DNA of 64,000 bases, taken from positions 434,001 through 498,000 of the forward strand of contig CAVZWN010000004.1 in NCBI GenBank assembly GCA_963779055.1, in the 5' to 3' direction. The notes beneath the pieces are model-generated. The model did not search any database and was not told where the DNA came from. It saw only the letters and a program-made list of their open reading frames with translations. The position numbers and the translations under genes were made by a program. Source of the DNA: Sulfurimicrobium sp963779055 (GTDB taxonomy: Bacteria > Pseudomonadota > Gammaproteobacteria > Burkholderiales > Sulfuricellaceae). Of this stretch, positions 8,575 through 17,121 are shown piece after piece; within the stretch, counting starts at the first letter, position 1; the number at the start of each line of letters is the position of its first letter.

Positions 8575-8874
8575 ATGGATATGGAAGCATTTGACAGGGA
8601 TGGTTTTCTGGCCGACCCGGGTATCTGGAACGAAGATCTGGCCCGGCTTATCGCAGCGGAAGACGGCGTGGGCGAGCTGAGCGAGGCACATTGGTCGATC
8701 ATCAATTTCCTGCGCGAGAATTACCTCGAGGGCGGCCTGCCGGCGGTCAGCCATGTCTGCCACATCAACCATTTCGAGCATCACTGCCTTCCCGGTCTGT
8801 TCCGGAACGTGAAGACAGCCTGGCGCATTGCTGGCCTGCCCAATCCGGGGGAAGAAGGAAATGCGTATATGTAA
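8575..8874 (+). CDS. DsrC/TusE-family protein lacking the C-terminal cysteines
   Basis: A 99-aa member of the DsrC/TusE/DsvC family, recognisable from DRDGFLADPGIWNEDLARLIA, the central LSEAHWSIINFLRENY and the C-terminal arm TAWRIAGLPNPGEEGNAYM. DsrC carries sulfur as a trisulfide on two C-terminal cysteines and TusE uses one. Here the Cys before KIAGLP is Trp and the terminal Cys is absent, as in the cysteine-free (RspA-like) branch. Two cysteines occur elsewhere (HVCHIN and HHCLPGL). A role in canonical sulfur relay is therefore doubtful. An AAGGAG RBS precedes the ATG. It is divergent from the Cache kinase, which suggests a link in regulation. Confidence 0.85.
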   Translation: MDMEAFDRDGFLADPGIWNEDLARLIAAEDGVGELSEAHWSIINFLRENYLEGGLPAVSHVCHINHFEHHCLPGLFRNVKTAWRIAGLPNPGEEGNAYM

Positions 8875-8886
8875 TCGCCCCGGATC

Positions 8887-9325
8887 TCAATGGCGCTCGA
8901 AGTTGCGCTGGAATTCGATCTTGTAGGGGCTGGCCGCACCGGCTTCGGCAATATTGATGGTAAAGCGCATGAAACCCGGCGCGGTGAAGCCGAAATCACC
9001 GATAGCGTAAATGGCCTCGCCCTCGTCTGATGCGCCTCATCGGGATCGGCCGCTGCTGCTGGAGCATGTTGACGCTGCTGGCCGTGACATCCGCGCTGAC
9101 CGACCGGGGAAGACCCTCTGCATCCAGCCGGGTCACCACGACGGTGAGCAGCAGGCGGTTCTTGCTGCGCGTAATCTCGTAAGCCTTTGCCACCTTCGGG
9201 GAAAGGGTGTCTGTTGTCACGAGGTTGTAGTTGACTTCGGCATCACCGAATTTCTGAATTTCGGCATAGGCGGCCGAAGGACACGATATCAGGCACGCCA
9301 TAAATACGCTGGTCAGGGTTTTCAT
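8887..9325 (-). CDS. Exported DUF4426-like protein, +1 frameshift
   Basis: A secreted protein of about 145 aa with an N-terminal signal peptide (LTSVFMACLISCPSAAYA/E). The mature part begins IQKFGDAEVNYNLVTTD and continues LSPKVAKAYEITRSKNR and LLLTVVV, matching DUF4426 proteins. The first frame ends early in an unrelated tail after RPIPMRRI. The next frame continues DEGEAIYAIGDFGFTAPGF and IEFQRNFERH to TGA at 8887, the expected C-terminus of the family. One extra base near 9029-9031 explains the break. The RBS GGAGGTGCAGG precedes the ATG. Function unknown. Confidence 0.75.
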
Positions 9326-9567
9326 CCTGCACCTCCGGAATTAGGCTTTTAAATGCATCGATTATGGCAATTCCGTCATTTGCAGGCAATAAGGGAAATT
9401 ACCTATTTTTTCTGGCGAAACCCCTGATTATCCGGCCTGCGCAAACGCCCGCCCTGCCGGATAAAGTCAGGATAGCGGAGAAATACAGGATTTCCCGCAA
9501 TGCATTTCGCTACCGGCCTGTCTACACTTTTCATTCGGAATACCCACCGCATGGACAGGAGACAGAC

Positions 9568-9918
9568 ATGTACATTCACGCCCGATTCAGCCGCATGCTG
9601 CTAGCCATTTCAGTCGCGTTTTTCTCGACCTGCGCCGCAGCAGACGAACCCTATGCCAGAATCACTTTTCCTGCCGAAGGCGCAAAACTGGACGCCATGG
9701 CACAGAATCGTATCGATTACGAAGTTTCTCCCGGACCGCGCGGCGACCACATCCATCTCTACGTGGACAACAAGGAAGCCGCCATCCTGCGCAAGCTCTC
9801 CGGCAGCCACCCGCTCGATTCCATGGCTCACGGCTCACACACACTGTGCATCAAGGTGGTGAACAAGGCGCACACGCCGATCGGCGTGGAACAGTGCGTC
9901 AAGGTGAGTGTGGAGTAG
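9568..9918 (+). CDS. Small exported protein of unknown function
   Basis: A 116-aa protein with a signal peptide (LLAISVAFFSTCAAA/DEPY). The mature part looks like a small beta-sandwich: YARITFPAEGAKLDA, GDHIHLYVDNKEAAIL and HGSHTLCIKVVNKAH. Two cysteines near the C-terminus (TLCIK, EQCVK) could form a disulfide in the periplasm. The RBS ACAGGAG is well placed before ATG 9568. A family B palindromic repeat follows. I do not recognise a characterised homologue; a periplasmic ligand-binding role is possible. Confidence 0.72.
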   Translation: MYIHARFSRMLLAISVAFFSTCAAADEPYARITFPAEGAKLDAMAQNRIDYEVSPGPRGDHIHLYVDNKEAAILRKLSGSHPLDSMAHGSHTLCIKVVNKAHTPIGVEQCVKVSVE

Positions 9919-9945
9919 AAAGCAATGGATCGCTCATCAGACTTA

Positions 9946-10080
9946 ACCCCTCCCAGCCTCCAACCCCCCGGCCCCCTTATCAGGGGGAGTTCCAAGGGGG
10001 AAGCACGCCTCCTCCCCGGCCTGCCCTTCCCTGGTCTACTCCTCCCCTGACAAGGGGAGGCCGGGAGGGGTTGGGAGGCT
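9946..10080. repeat. Palindromic intergenic repeat, family B, copy 1
   Basis: A G/C-tract palindrome of about 135 bp. Left end ACCCCTCCCAGCCTCCAACC, right end GGGAGGGGTTGGGAGGCTGG, with the internal core CTCCCCTGACAAGGGGAGG. The same core and ends recur at 14191-14301 and 59831-59974. It lies between two plus-strand genes and may form a long hairpin in RNA. Confidence 0.8.
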
Positions 10081-10114
10081 GGCTTTCTCAGCGATTTTAA
10101 CAAGGATATAAATC

Positions 10115-10525
10115 ATGGACCTGCAGAATCTGGGATATGCCGTGACTCAGGTGGTGCATAACTTCGGCGCCAGCGCCGTTGTTGGTGGCGCGGTTGCGGC
10201 CCTGTGGCTGACGCCGCGCCCGGAAGCTGAACGTGCCATTGCCTGGCTGGTGCTGTCGGGGTGGGTGGCGCAGATTGCAAGCGGCGGCGCTTTCGGAGCG
10301 ATCAGTTTCTACTACTACGGACAGTTTCCGGATCTCAGTGCTGTTGCAACGGTCGCGCTGGCGATCAAGGTGGCCTGTGCCGTATCCGGCTTTACGCTGG
10401 CATCCGCCTACCTCCTTCGCGCCGCAAGCCGTCCCGATTCATGGCGCCGTTGCATCTGGCTGCTGCTGACCGCCGTTGGCGCCACCGCATTGACAGCTGC
10501 CGCTTTTTTACGCTGGTTTTCCTGA
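10115..10525 (+). CDS. Four-helix inner-membrane protein of unknown function
   Basis: A 136-aa hydrophobic protein with four likely membrane segments: about residues 17-32 (ASAVVGGAVAALWL), 42-65 (AIAWLVLSGWVAQIA), 76-98 (VATVALAIKVACAVSGFTLA) and 112-132 (CIWLLLTAVGATALTAAAF). No catalytic motif is seen. The stop lies 11 bp before wrbA, so the two are probably co-transcribed, which hints at a link to quinone or redox chemistry. The start has a weak upstream RBS (ACAAGGA). Function unknown. Confidence 0.75.
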   Translation: MDLQNLGYAVTQVVHNFGASAVVGGAVAALWLTPRPEAERAIAWLVLSGWVAQIASGGAFGAISFYYYGQFPDLSAVATVALAIKVACAVSGFTLASAYLLRAASRPDSWRRCIWLLLTAVGATALTAAAFLRWFS

Positions 10526-10536
10526 GGAGAAATTTC

Positions 10537-11166
10537 ATGAAAGTTCAGGTTATTTTTTACAGCATGTACGGACACGTTCACCGCATGGCGGAGGCTGTTG
10601 CAGAAGGCGCGGAAATGGCAGAAGGCGCCGAGGTCAGCCTGTGGCGGGTGCCGGAGCTGGTGCCCGAAGACAAGCTCAATGGCAATGGCGCCAAGGCGGC
10701 ACGGGACGCCTTTTCCAGAATTCCGCTCATCGAACCGCAACAACTGGCGGAAGCGGATGCCATCATCTTCGGCACGCCGACCCGCTTCGGCAACATGGCC
10801 GCCCAGATGCGCAACTTCCTCGACCAGACCGGAAAGCTGTGGATGGATGGCAGCCTGATCGGCAAGGTGGGCAGCGTCTTCACCTGCACGGCTACCCAGC
10901 ATGGCGGGCAGGAGAGCACCATTCTCAGCTTCCACACCACCCTGCTGCACCACGGCATGGTGATCGTCGGGCTGCCCTATAGCGAGCAGCGGCAAATGAC
11001 CATGAGTGAAATCAGCGGCGGCTCGCCCTATGGTGCCAGCACCATTGCCGCACCCGACGGAAGCCGCAAGCCGAGCGAAAACGAGCTGGCCATGGCGCGC
11101 TTTCAGGGTCACCACGTCGCACAGATCACAGCCGCGCTGGTACGCGGGCGGGAGACACGGCACTGA
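10537..11166 (+). CDS. wrbA: NAD(P)H:quinone oxidoreductase WrbA
   Basis: A flavodoxin-like, FMN-dependent NAD(P)H:quinone oxidoreductase of 209 aa. WrbA reduces quinones by two electrons, avoiding semiquinones. The FMN phosphate loop is YSMYGHVHRMAEAV. Other family segments are IIFGTPTRFGNMAAQMRNFLDQ, SVFTCTATQHGGQEST and the SPYGASTIAAPDGSR loop. The length fits the family (about 200 aa). The strong RBS GAGGAG precedes ATG 10537. It is followed 174 bp later by a catalase, which fits an oxidative-stress group. Confidence 0.93.
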   Translation: MKVQVIFYSMYGHVHRMAEAVAEGAEMAEGAEVSLWRVPELVPEDKLNGNGAKAARDAFSRIPLIEPQQLAEADAIIFGTPTRFGNMAAQMRNFLDQTGKLWMDGSLIGKVGSVFTCTATQHGGQESTILSFHTTLLHHGMVIVGLPYSEQRQMTMSEISGGSPYGASTIAAPDGSRKPSENELAMARFQGHHVAQITAALVRGRETRH

Positions 11167-11340
11167 GCGCACGTCCTGATCCGGCTGGCGACAGATCATG
11201 AGCAGAGTTGATTCTAAAAAGCTATCGCAGTCTTGGGCATATACGATTGGCATAGCAAGGCGGCATAGGCCTGCAGTTGAAGCACGTTGAACGCCGGATG
11301 CGTTTGACGACCGCTTTTCCACCATAAAGAGGAGAACGAA

Positions 11341-12798
11341 ATGAGCAAATGCCCCTACATGACTACGGCTGCCGGCACGCCGGTGGCTGACAACCAGAAT
11401 TCCCAGACCGCCGGGCCGCGCGGCCCGGTGCTGATGCAGGATTATCAGCTGATGGAGAAGATGGCGCACTTCAACCGCGAACGGGTGCCCGAGCGGGTGG
11501 TGCATGCCAAGGGCGCGGGCGCCTACGGCAACTTCACGGTAACCGGCGATATATCGAAATATACCCGCGCCAAGCTGTTTTCCAGGGTGGGCAACAGCTG
11601 CGAAATGTTCGCGCGTTTCTCCACCGTGGCCGGGGAGATGGGCTCGGCCGATACGGCGCGTGACCCGCGCGGCTTCGCGCTGAAGTTCTACACCGAGGAA
11701 GGCAACTGGGACATGGTCGGCAACAACACCCCGGTATTCTTCGTGCGCGATCCACTCAAGTTTTCCGACTTCATCCACTCGCAGAAGCGCGACCCCGCCA
11801 CCGGTCTGCGCGACAACACCATGCAGTGGGATTTCTGGAGCCTGTCGCCGGAATCGCTGCACCAGGTCACCACGCTGTTTTCCGACCGCGGCATTCCCGC
11901 CTCCTATCGCCACATGAACGGCTATTCCAGCCATACCTTCAGCCTGTGGAACGACAAGGGCGAACGCTACTGGGTGAAATGGCACTTCAAGACCTTGCAG
12001 GGCATCGCGACCCTGACCAATGAGGAGGCCGCAAAAATTGCCGGAGAAGACCTCGATTACCACCGCCGCGACCTGCACGCCGCCATCGAGCGCGGCGAAT
12101 TTCCGCGATGGAAGGTACAGGTGCAGATCATGCCGGAGAAGGATGCCGAGACCTACGCCATCCATCCCTTCGACCTCACCAAGGTGTGGCCGCACAAGGA
12201 CTACCCGCCGATCGACGTGGGCGTCATGGAACTGAACCGCAACCCGCAGAACTACTTCGCGGAAGTGGAACAGGCCGCCTTCGAACCCGGCAACATGCCG
12301 CCCGGCATGGGCGCCTCGCCGGACAAGATGCTGCAGGCGCGTCTGCTGTCCTACCCGGATGCGCACCGCTACCGCATCGGCGTCAACTATGCCGCGCTGG
12401 ACGTCAACAAGCCGCATTGCCCGGTGCATACCTATCACCGCGACGGCCAGACCCGCTTTGACGGCAATTCCGGCAGCGCGGTCAATTACCAGCCCAACAG
12501 CTTCGACGGACCCATCGACGACCCGAGCGTGAAAGAACCGCCGCTCAGGATCAGCGGGGATGCCGACCGCTACAGCCACCGCGACGGCAACGAGGACTAC
12601 AGCCAGGCCGGCAAGCTTTTCCGCCTGATGAACGACGATCAGAAAGCCCAGCTCGTCGGCAATCTGGTGGGCGCGCTGAAGCCGGTGCCGCGCGAGATCC
12701 AGGTGCGCCAGGCCATCCACTTCTACCGGGCCGATCCGGATTACGGCAGCCGCGTGGCGCAAGGGCTGGGCATCAAGGTCGACGAGATCAGCAGTTAG
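11341..12798 (+). CDS. katA: Monofunctional haem catalase (small-subunit type)
   Basis: A 485-aa catalase converting hydrogen peroxide to water and oxygen. The distal His is in VPERVVHAKGAGAYG, the distal Asn in MVGNNTPVFFVRDPLKF, and the proximal haem-ligand Tyr in ARLLSYPDAHRYRIG. The length and lack of a C-terminal flavodoxin-like domain mark the small-subunit clade (KatA/KatB-like). No signal peptide, so cytoplasmic. A strong RBS (AAAGAGGAG) precedes the ATG. The 174-bp upstream gap from wrbA could hold a peroxide-responsive promoter, but no clear OxyR site was found. A family A repeat follows the stop immediately. Confidence 0.96.
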   Translation: MSKCPYMTTAAGTPVADNQNSQTAGPRGPVLMQDYQLMEKMAHFNRERVPERVVHAKGAGAYGNFTVTGDISKYTRAKLFSRVGNSCEMFARFSTVAGEMGSADTARDPRGFALKFYTEEGNWDMVGNNTPVFFVRDPLKFSDFIHSQKRDPATGLRDNTMQWDFWSLSPESLHQVTTLFSDRGIPASYRHMNGYSSHTFSLWNDKGERYWVKWHFKTLQGIATLTNEEAAKIAGEDLDYHRRDLHAAIERGEFPRWKVQVQIMPEKDAETYAIHPFDLTKVWPHKDYPPIDVGVMELNRNPQNYFAEVEQAAFEPGNMPPGMGASPDKMLQARLLSYPDAHRYRIGVNYAALDVNKPHCPVHTYHRDGQTRFDGNSGSAVNYQPNSFDGPIDDPSVKEPPLRISGDADRYSHRDGNEDYSQAGKLFRLMNDDQKAQLVGNLVGALKPVPREIQVRQAIHFYRADPDYGSRVAQGLGIKVDEISS

Positions 12799-12804
12799 GG
12801 CGTG

Positions 12805-12936
12805 TTAACCGCAAAGGCGCTAAGACGCAGAGAAAACAGGGCCACCAAGGTCATCCGGTATCTACTCAACCATCCGGAAAACTGATCTTGATGCTTATTT
12901 GTCTTTCCTCTGCGCCTTCGCGCCTTTGCGATTTAA
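12805..12936. repeat. Palindromic intergenic repeat, family A, copy 2
   Basis: The second copy of the TTAACCGCAAAGGCGC element. Left end TTAACCGCAAAGGCGCTAAG, right end TGCGCCTTCGCGCCTTTGCG. It fills the space between katA and the convergent flavoprotein gene, where it could act as a terminator. The interior is not alike to copy 1. Confidence 0.75.
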
Positions 12937-12957
12937 TTCTTTCTGACAGCAACCGAA

Positions 12958-14154
12958 TCAGCGGATCGCCCCGCGCAGGCTTTCGGGCGACACCACAGCC
13001 CCCTTCCTGATCAGTTCCCGCGCCGCATCGACCCGGTCCCACAGGTTGCACATCATGACGCCCTTCACACGCCCCTCGCGCAGGTAGTAGATGACGCCGG
13101 TCTGGTTTTCCTTCTGCCAGTCGGAAAAAGTTTCCAGGCTGGTATCCACCTCGCCCGTGGCCTCGTAGCCCAGCTCGAACAGGTCGGAAAAGAAATACGG
13201 CTGATAGGTGTAAGCCTCATGGGCGCCGGCCATGTTCCGCCCGGCCCAGCGGCCCTGAACCAGGGCATTGTCCCAATGTTCGATACGCATGCTTTTCCCC
13301 ATCGCCGGATAGGGAAAAAAGGCGATATCGCCCGCCGCGTAGATATCGGGATGCGAAGACGCGAGAAATTCATTGACCACGATACCGTTGCCCACCTCCA
13401 GACCGGCCTCGCGGGCAAGTTCGATACGCGGCTCCACGCCGATCCCGATGATCAGCAGATCCGACTCCAGACTCTTGCCGCTGACGGTTTCGGTACGGAA
13501 GCGGTTTCCGGTCTTGCTGATAGAAGCGGGCGTATCCGAAGGAATCACCCGGATGCCGTGTTCCTGGAAATGGTGCTGAACCGCGAGACCCAGCGGCTCC
13601 GGGAATACCCGTCTGCAAAGCGTGGCCGAGGGGAAAATCATGCTGACTTCGAGGCTGATATTCAGCGCAGCGGCCAGTTCCGAGCCGATAAACCCGCCGC
13701 CGACGATCAGTGCCGACTGCCTGATCTGGGCCTCACCATAGATTCGCAGATAGTCATCCAGGGTGCGAAAATAGCAGATGCCATCGAGATCGCCGCCGGG
13801 GATGGCGATGCGCCGCGGGCGGGTGCCTGTCGCCAGAAGCAGCTTGCCGAAAAGGCAGGTGCTGCCGTTCGCGGTAGCGACAGATTTTCCGGCCGGGTCC
13901 AGTTTTTCCACCCGGTCACCGAGCATAAGCGTGACGCCATGTTCGTCGTAAAAATGCTGCGGGTGGAGGAAAATATCTTCCACTTTGCTTTTGCCAAACC
14001 ACAGCTTTTTGGAAAGCGGCGGACGATCGTAAGGCAGGTGCAGCTCCTCGCCAATCAGCAGGATGCTTCCCTGGCTGTCGTGATCCCGGATGCCCAGGAT
14101 AGCCGAAGCGCCCGCCAGCCCGCCGCCCACGATGACATAATCAAATTTGTTCAT
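12958..14154 (-). CDS. FAD/NAD(P)-dependent oxidoreductase (ferredoxin reductase/AIF-like)
   Basis: A 398-aa soluble flavoprotein with two Rossmann folds: the FAD site YVIVGGGLAGASA at the N-terminus and the NAD(P) site ALIVGGGFIGSELAAAL at about residue 150. The second FAD motif is HPDIYAAGDIAFFP. PYDRPPLSKKLWFG is typical of the AIF/rubredoxin reductase-like family. It lacks a redox-active CxxC. Such enzymes pass electrons from NAD(P)H to ferredoxins, rubredoxin or quinones; the partner is not in the window. It lies next to a second flavoprotein gene in the same direction, separated by a family B repeat. Confidence 0.88.
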   Translation of the reverse strand: MNKFDYVIVGGGLAGASAILGIRDHDSQGSILLIGEELHLPYDRPPLSKKLWFGKSKVEDIFLHPQHFYDEHGVTLMLGDRVEKLDPAGKSVATANGSTCLFGKLLLATGTRPRRIAIPGGDLDGICYFRTLDDYLRIYGEAQIRQSALIVGGGFIGSELAAALNISLEVSMIFPSATLCRRVFPEPLGLAVQHHFQEHGIRVIPSDTPASISKTGNRFRTETVSGKSLESDLLIIGIGVEPRIELAREAGLEVGNGIVVNEFLASSHPDIYAAGDIAFFPYPAMGKSMRIEHWDNALVQGRWAGRNMAGAHEAYTYQPYFFSDLFELGYEATGEVDTSLETFSDWQKENQTGVIYYLREGRVKGVMMCNLWDRVDAARELIRKGAVVSPESLRGAIR

Positions 14155-14190
14155 CTTGAAACCTCAGTTCTGAAGCATGAAGAAAAGCGA

Positions 14191-14301
14191 AACCCCCCTC
14201 GATCCCCCCTTGTCAGGGGGGAGGGTGACTCCTCTATGGTCTGCTCCTCCCCTGACAAGGGGAGGCTGGGAGGGGTTGGGAGGCCGGAAGGGGTTGGGGT
14301 T
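14191..14301. repeat. Palindromic intergenic repeat, family B, copy 2
   Basis: Contains the shared core CTCCCCTGACAAGGGGAGG and the shared right end GGGAGGGGTTGGGAGGCC. The left end is CCCCCCTCGATCCCCCCTTG. It lies between two flavoprotein genes. Confidence 0.78.
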
Positions 14302-14366
14302 AAAGGTTGAACCAGCCTGCACCCATTCCTCCTCCACACGCCCCGCAGTGGTCTGCGTTTCCAGAT

Positions 14367-15830
14367 TCATGTTTCACCTGCCGCTGTTTCAGTCAGCCTG
14401 CCACGCAGGAAGAACAGGCGTTTGAGCCATTTCTTCAGACCTGGCGTCAGTGCCTCTCTGAGGTAAACGTCTGCAACCTGCCGGTTGATCTGGGCTAGGG
14501 TGGGATAAACGTGAAGCATGCCGGAGAGGCTGGAAATGCTGATTTTTTCTGACATCGCCAGCGCATATTCGTGGATCAGTTCGCCCGCACTGGGGCCTGC
14601 AATAGCGGCTCCCAGCAAACGGCCCCGGGGCGTGGCAATGATCTTGACGAAGCCTTCTGTTTCATCGTCGGTTTGCGCCCGGTCGATCTCCGCAAACGGA
14701 AAGGTATAGACCTGGTGGGCGACGCCCGACTTCCGGGCCTCGCGTTCGGACATCCCGACACGCGCCAGCTCCGGATCGGTAAAGGTGCACCAGGGAATGA
14801 CGCGCTCCTCGATCCGGGAGGGAAGATGAAACAGGATATTTCTTAGCACCACCTGCGCATGGTGTTCGGCGACATGGGTGAACTGGTAGCCTCCGGCGGC
14901 ATCGCCGCAGACATAGACATGCCGGTTGCTGGTGCGCAAATTTCGCCCGGCAACGATCCGCCCTTTGAGCAGTTCTACCCCGGCCTGCTCCAGCCCCAGA
15001 TCGTCGATATTGGGGCGGCGCCCGGTAGCCAGCAACAGGTGGCTGGCTTCGATCGCGTGTTCGGATCCGTCCGGCGCGGCCACCCAGAGCCGCACGCCTT
15101 CTTCCTGTTTTTCCACCCGCACGCTGGAGTAACCCAGGTAGAGACTGACGCCTTCTGCGCTGATCCGTCTGGCAACCACGCTGGCCAGATCGCTGTCTTC
15201 GTTGGGCAAAAGCTGCGGGCTGCGGTTGACCAGAAATACGCGGCTGCCGAGGCGCGAAAAGGCCTGCGCCATTTCCACTCCGATCGGCCCGCCGCCCAGC
15301 ACGATCAGGCTGGGCACCTCTTCGCGCAGGGCGAATACGCTCTCGTTGGTCAGATAAGGCACCTGATCCAGTCCCGGAATATCCGGAATCGCAGCACGCG
15401 ACCCGGTTGCCAGCACGAAATTCCTGGCCGTAATCTTCCTGCCATCGACCTCCAGCGTGGATGGGGTGCAAAATCTGCCGTGCCCTGCAACCAGTTCCAC
15501 CCCGAGCGCGCGAAAACGTTCGGGGCTGTCATGCATTTCAATCGCGCTGATCACGCGCTGTATCCGTTCCATGACAGCCGCCAGATCGACATCAGGCACG
15601 CAGGGCGCTATCCCGAAACGCTCCGCCCGGCGCATGGTTTGCGCCACTCTGGCGCAATGCAGCAGCGCCTTGCTGGGCACGCATCCATGGCGCAGGCAGT
15701 CGCCGCCGAGGGCGCTTTTTTCGACCAGGACGACTTTCGCGCCCATGGCAGCCCCGCCAGCCGCAACGACCAGCCCGGCAGCGCCGCCGCCAATAATACA
15801 AATATCGTATTCCGCTCGTGAGTAATTCAT
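14367..15830 (-). CDS. Mercuric reductase/dihydrolipoamide dehydrogenase-family flavoprotein
   Basis: A class I pyridine nucleotide-disulfide oxidoreductase of 487 aa. The FAD site is YDICIIGGGAAGLVVAAG. The redox-active disulfide is GGDCLRHGCVPSKALL. The NAD(P) site is LIVLGGGPIGVEMAQAF and the second FAD motif HVYVCGDAAGGYQFTHVAEH. The dimerisation domain carries WCTFTDPELARVGMSE. The C-terminus has an unusual Arg/Leu-rich tail (GLKKWLKRLFFLRGRL) that could touch the membrane. There is no N-terminal HMA domain and no C-terminal vicinal Cys pair, so mercury reduction is not supported. Family members of this type often sit beside SNARE-associated (DedA-like) proteins, but none is here. The start chosen is ATG 15830. 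Confidence 0.88.
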   Translation of the reverse strand: MNYSRAEYDICIIGGGAAGLVVAAGGAAMGAKVVLVEKSALGGDCLRHGCVPSKALLHCARVAQTMRRAERFGIAPCVPDVDLAAVMERIQRVISAIEMHDSPERFRALGVELVAGHGRFCTPSTLEVDGRKITARNFVLATGSRAAIPDIPGLDQVPYLTNESVFALREEVPSLIVLGGGPIGVEMAQAFSRLGSRVFLVNRSPQLLPNEDSDLASVVARRISAEGVSLYLGYSSVRVEKQEEGVRLWVAAPDGSEHAIEASHLLLATGRRPNIDDLGLEQAGVELLKGRIVAGRNLRTSNRHVYVCGDAAGGYQFTHVAEHHAQVVLRNILFHLPSRIEERVIPWCTFTDPELARVGMSEREARKSGVAHQVYTFPFAEIDRAQTDDETEGFVKIIATPRGRLLGAAIAGPSAGELIHEYALAMSEKISISSLSGMLHVYPTLAQINRQVADVYLREALTPGLKKWLKRLFFLRGRLTETAAGET

Positions 15831-16049
15831 GGCTGATGAATTTCCATGTTTAACGAAACAGCAAGGTACAGACAGATGTTTGCTTATTTGCAGGCAGAGC
15901 GACATACGGTTCTGGGCTGTATATACCGGGGGGAAACTAGGTAGAAACAGTCAGGAGAATGCCGGGCAATACCCGGAGCGCAGGGTGATATGGCTGCATT
16001 CGTTGCCAGGACTGGTTAATCGCCTTTTGTGTACGACTTGTAATAAAAA

Positions 16050-16065
16050 CATGATAAAAATCATG
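16050..16065. promoter_or_regulatory. FNR/CRP-like palindrome upstream of the membrane protein at 16199
   Basis: A perfect palindrome CATGAT-AAAA-ATCATG. The core TGAT-N4-ATCA matches the FNR/DNR consensus (TTGAT-N4-ATCAA) except for the outer base on each side. It lies about 135 bp before the plus-strand start at 16199 and about 220 bp from the divergent flavoprotein gene. The rest of the 15831-16198 gap (368 bp) shows no convincing gene. Confidence 0.4.
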
Positions 16066-16198
16066 CTTCAATGATCCGCATCCTCTTCGCTGTCATTCCC
16101 CACATTTCATTTTCATCCCATGCGCACCGGCCCCCTGGGCCAGTATGCGAAACAGATTTTCAATCCCCCCCCGGATATTGCAAAAAGGAGATTCGATC

Positions 16199-17116
16199 AT
16201 GAATCACAACATGCACTTCCCCAGTTTTTCCCATACCCTGAAACACATCGCCAGCCACGCCGCAGTGACGCTCCTGGCAGTGGGCATCGCATTTTCACTG
16301 CCGACGGTAGCGGAGTACATTCTGTTTTCCTGGTGGCCCCGGGTGGAAGGAAATTCGCACCTGCTGCTGACTAGCGAAATCGGTTTTGCCGGCGTTCTCG
16401 TGCTGCTGCTCAATCTGGTTCTGGTTGCCAAGGAGGGGCGGCGCAGCCTGCGCATGAATCGCATCGCCTCGCTGGTGCATGTGCGCGAAGGCGACAACTG
16501 GCTTTCGCGCTGGAGCGGCCGGGAGCTGCGCAACAGGATCAGCGGCATACGGGATGTTTCGGTCATGTCCACCACCGGATATGACACCTTCGTTTCGGAA
16601 GGCCGCGACCTGCATCGTTTCATCGACGATAGCTACGAACTGCGGGTGATGCTGATGAACCCTTACGGCGCCGGAGCAAAGCGCCGCGCGCAGTCACTGG
16701 GTAAAGAAGAATCCATCGCCAGCTATCGTCAGGAGACGGAAGCCACCATCGAACGCCTGGCTGCGCTTGCCGCCGGAGGCAAGAAGGTCACGCTCAAGTT
16801 TTACGAGCAGCAACCTTTCTGGAATCTGATCGTTACAGGGGAATATGTCTGGGTGCAGTATTGCCACGACGGGCAGGCGTTGAAAAACCAGCCGGAATAC
16901 GTCTTCGCCTTGCGCAAGGACAAGCCCGCACAAGGCCTGTTCTCGGCTTTCTACATGCACTTCCTGAACCAGTGGAACGACCCGCGCCATCCGGAATACG
17001 ACTGGAACACCAGGGAACTGATCTACCGCAACGACAAGGGAAACGAGGTGGGATGCATCCCCTACCCGCCGCGTGAAGACCGGCGGGCAGAGTCAAGACT
17101 GGTGATGGTGGGGTAG
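16199..17116 (+). CDS. Membrane-anchored protein with PLD-like cytoplasmic domain, function unknown
   Basis: A 305-aa protein. Two N-terminal membrane segments (about residues 21-45, VTLLAVGIAFSLPTVAEYIL; and 58-78, GFAGVLVLLLNLVLVA) are followed by a large soluble region. That region (about 115-290) resembles phospholipase D-like folds: VSVMSTTGYDTFVSE, ELRVMLMNPYGAGAKRRA, TLKFYEQQPFWNLIV and YVWVQYCHDG. No HKD catalytic motif is seen, so it may bind instead of cleave. I chose ATG 16199 because of the AAGGAG site nine bases upstream. It stands alone between divergent and convergent neighbours. No function assigned. Confidence 0.78.
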   Translation: MNHNMHFPSFSHTLKHIASHAAVTLLAVGIAFSLPTVAEYILFSWWPRVEGNSHLLLTSEIGFAGVLVLLLNLVLVAKEGRRSLRMNRIASLVHVREGDNWLSRWSGRELRNRISGIRDVSVMSTTGYDTFVSEGRDLHRFIDDSYELRVMLMNPYGAGAKRRAQSLGKEESIASYRQETEATIERLAALAAGGKKVTLKFYEQQPFWNLIVTGEYVWVQYCHDGQALKNQPEYVFALRKDKPAQGLFSAFYMHFLNQWNDPRHPEYDWNTRELIYRNDKGNEVGCIPYPPREDRRAESRLVMVG

Positions 17117-17121
17117 CCAGA

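Noticed and set aside
11167..11340. OxyR-type site before katA
   Set aside because: Some ATAG/CTAT words are present, but their spacing does not fit the OxyR pattern of ATAG-N7-CTAT units.
10408..12762. A 784-codon open frame on the minus strand opposite wrbA and katA
   Set aside because: It is a mirror of two well-supported plus-strand genes with strong motifs; the frame stays open because of codon bias in G/C-rich genes. It has no recognisable domain.
14367..15830. Mercuric reductase (merA)
   Set aside because: The redox disulfide is present, but the C-terminal vicinal cysteines and HMA domain of MerA are absent and there are no other mer genes.
15832..16074. An 81-codon frame in the gap before the PLD-like membrane protein
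   Set aside because: No RBS, no domain, odd composition, and it overlaps the FNR-like site.
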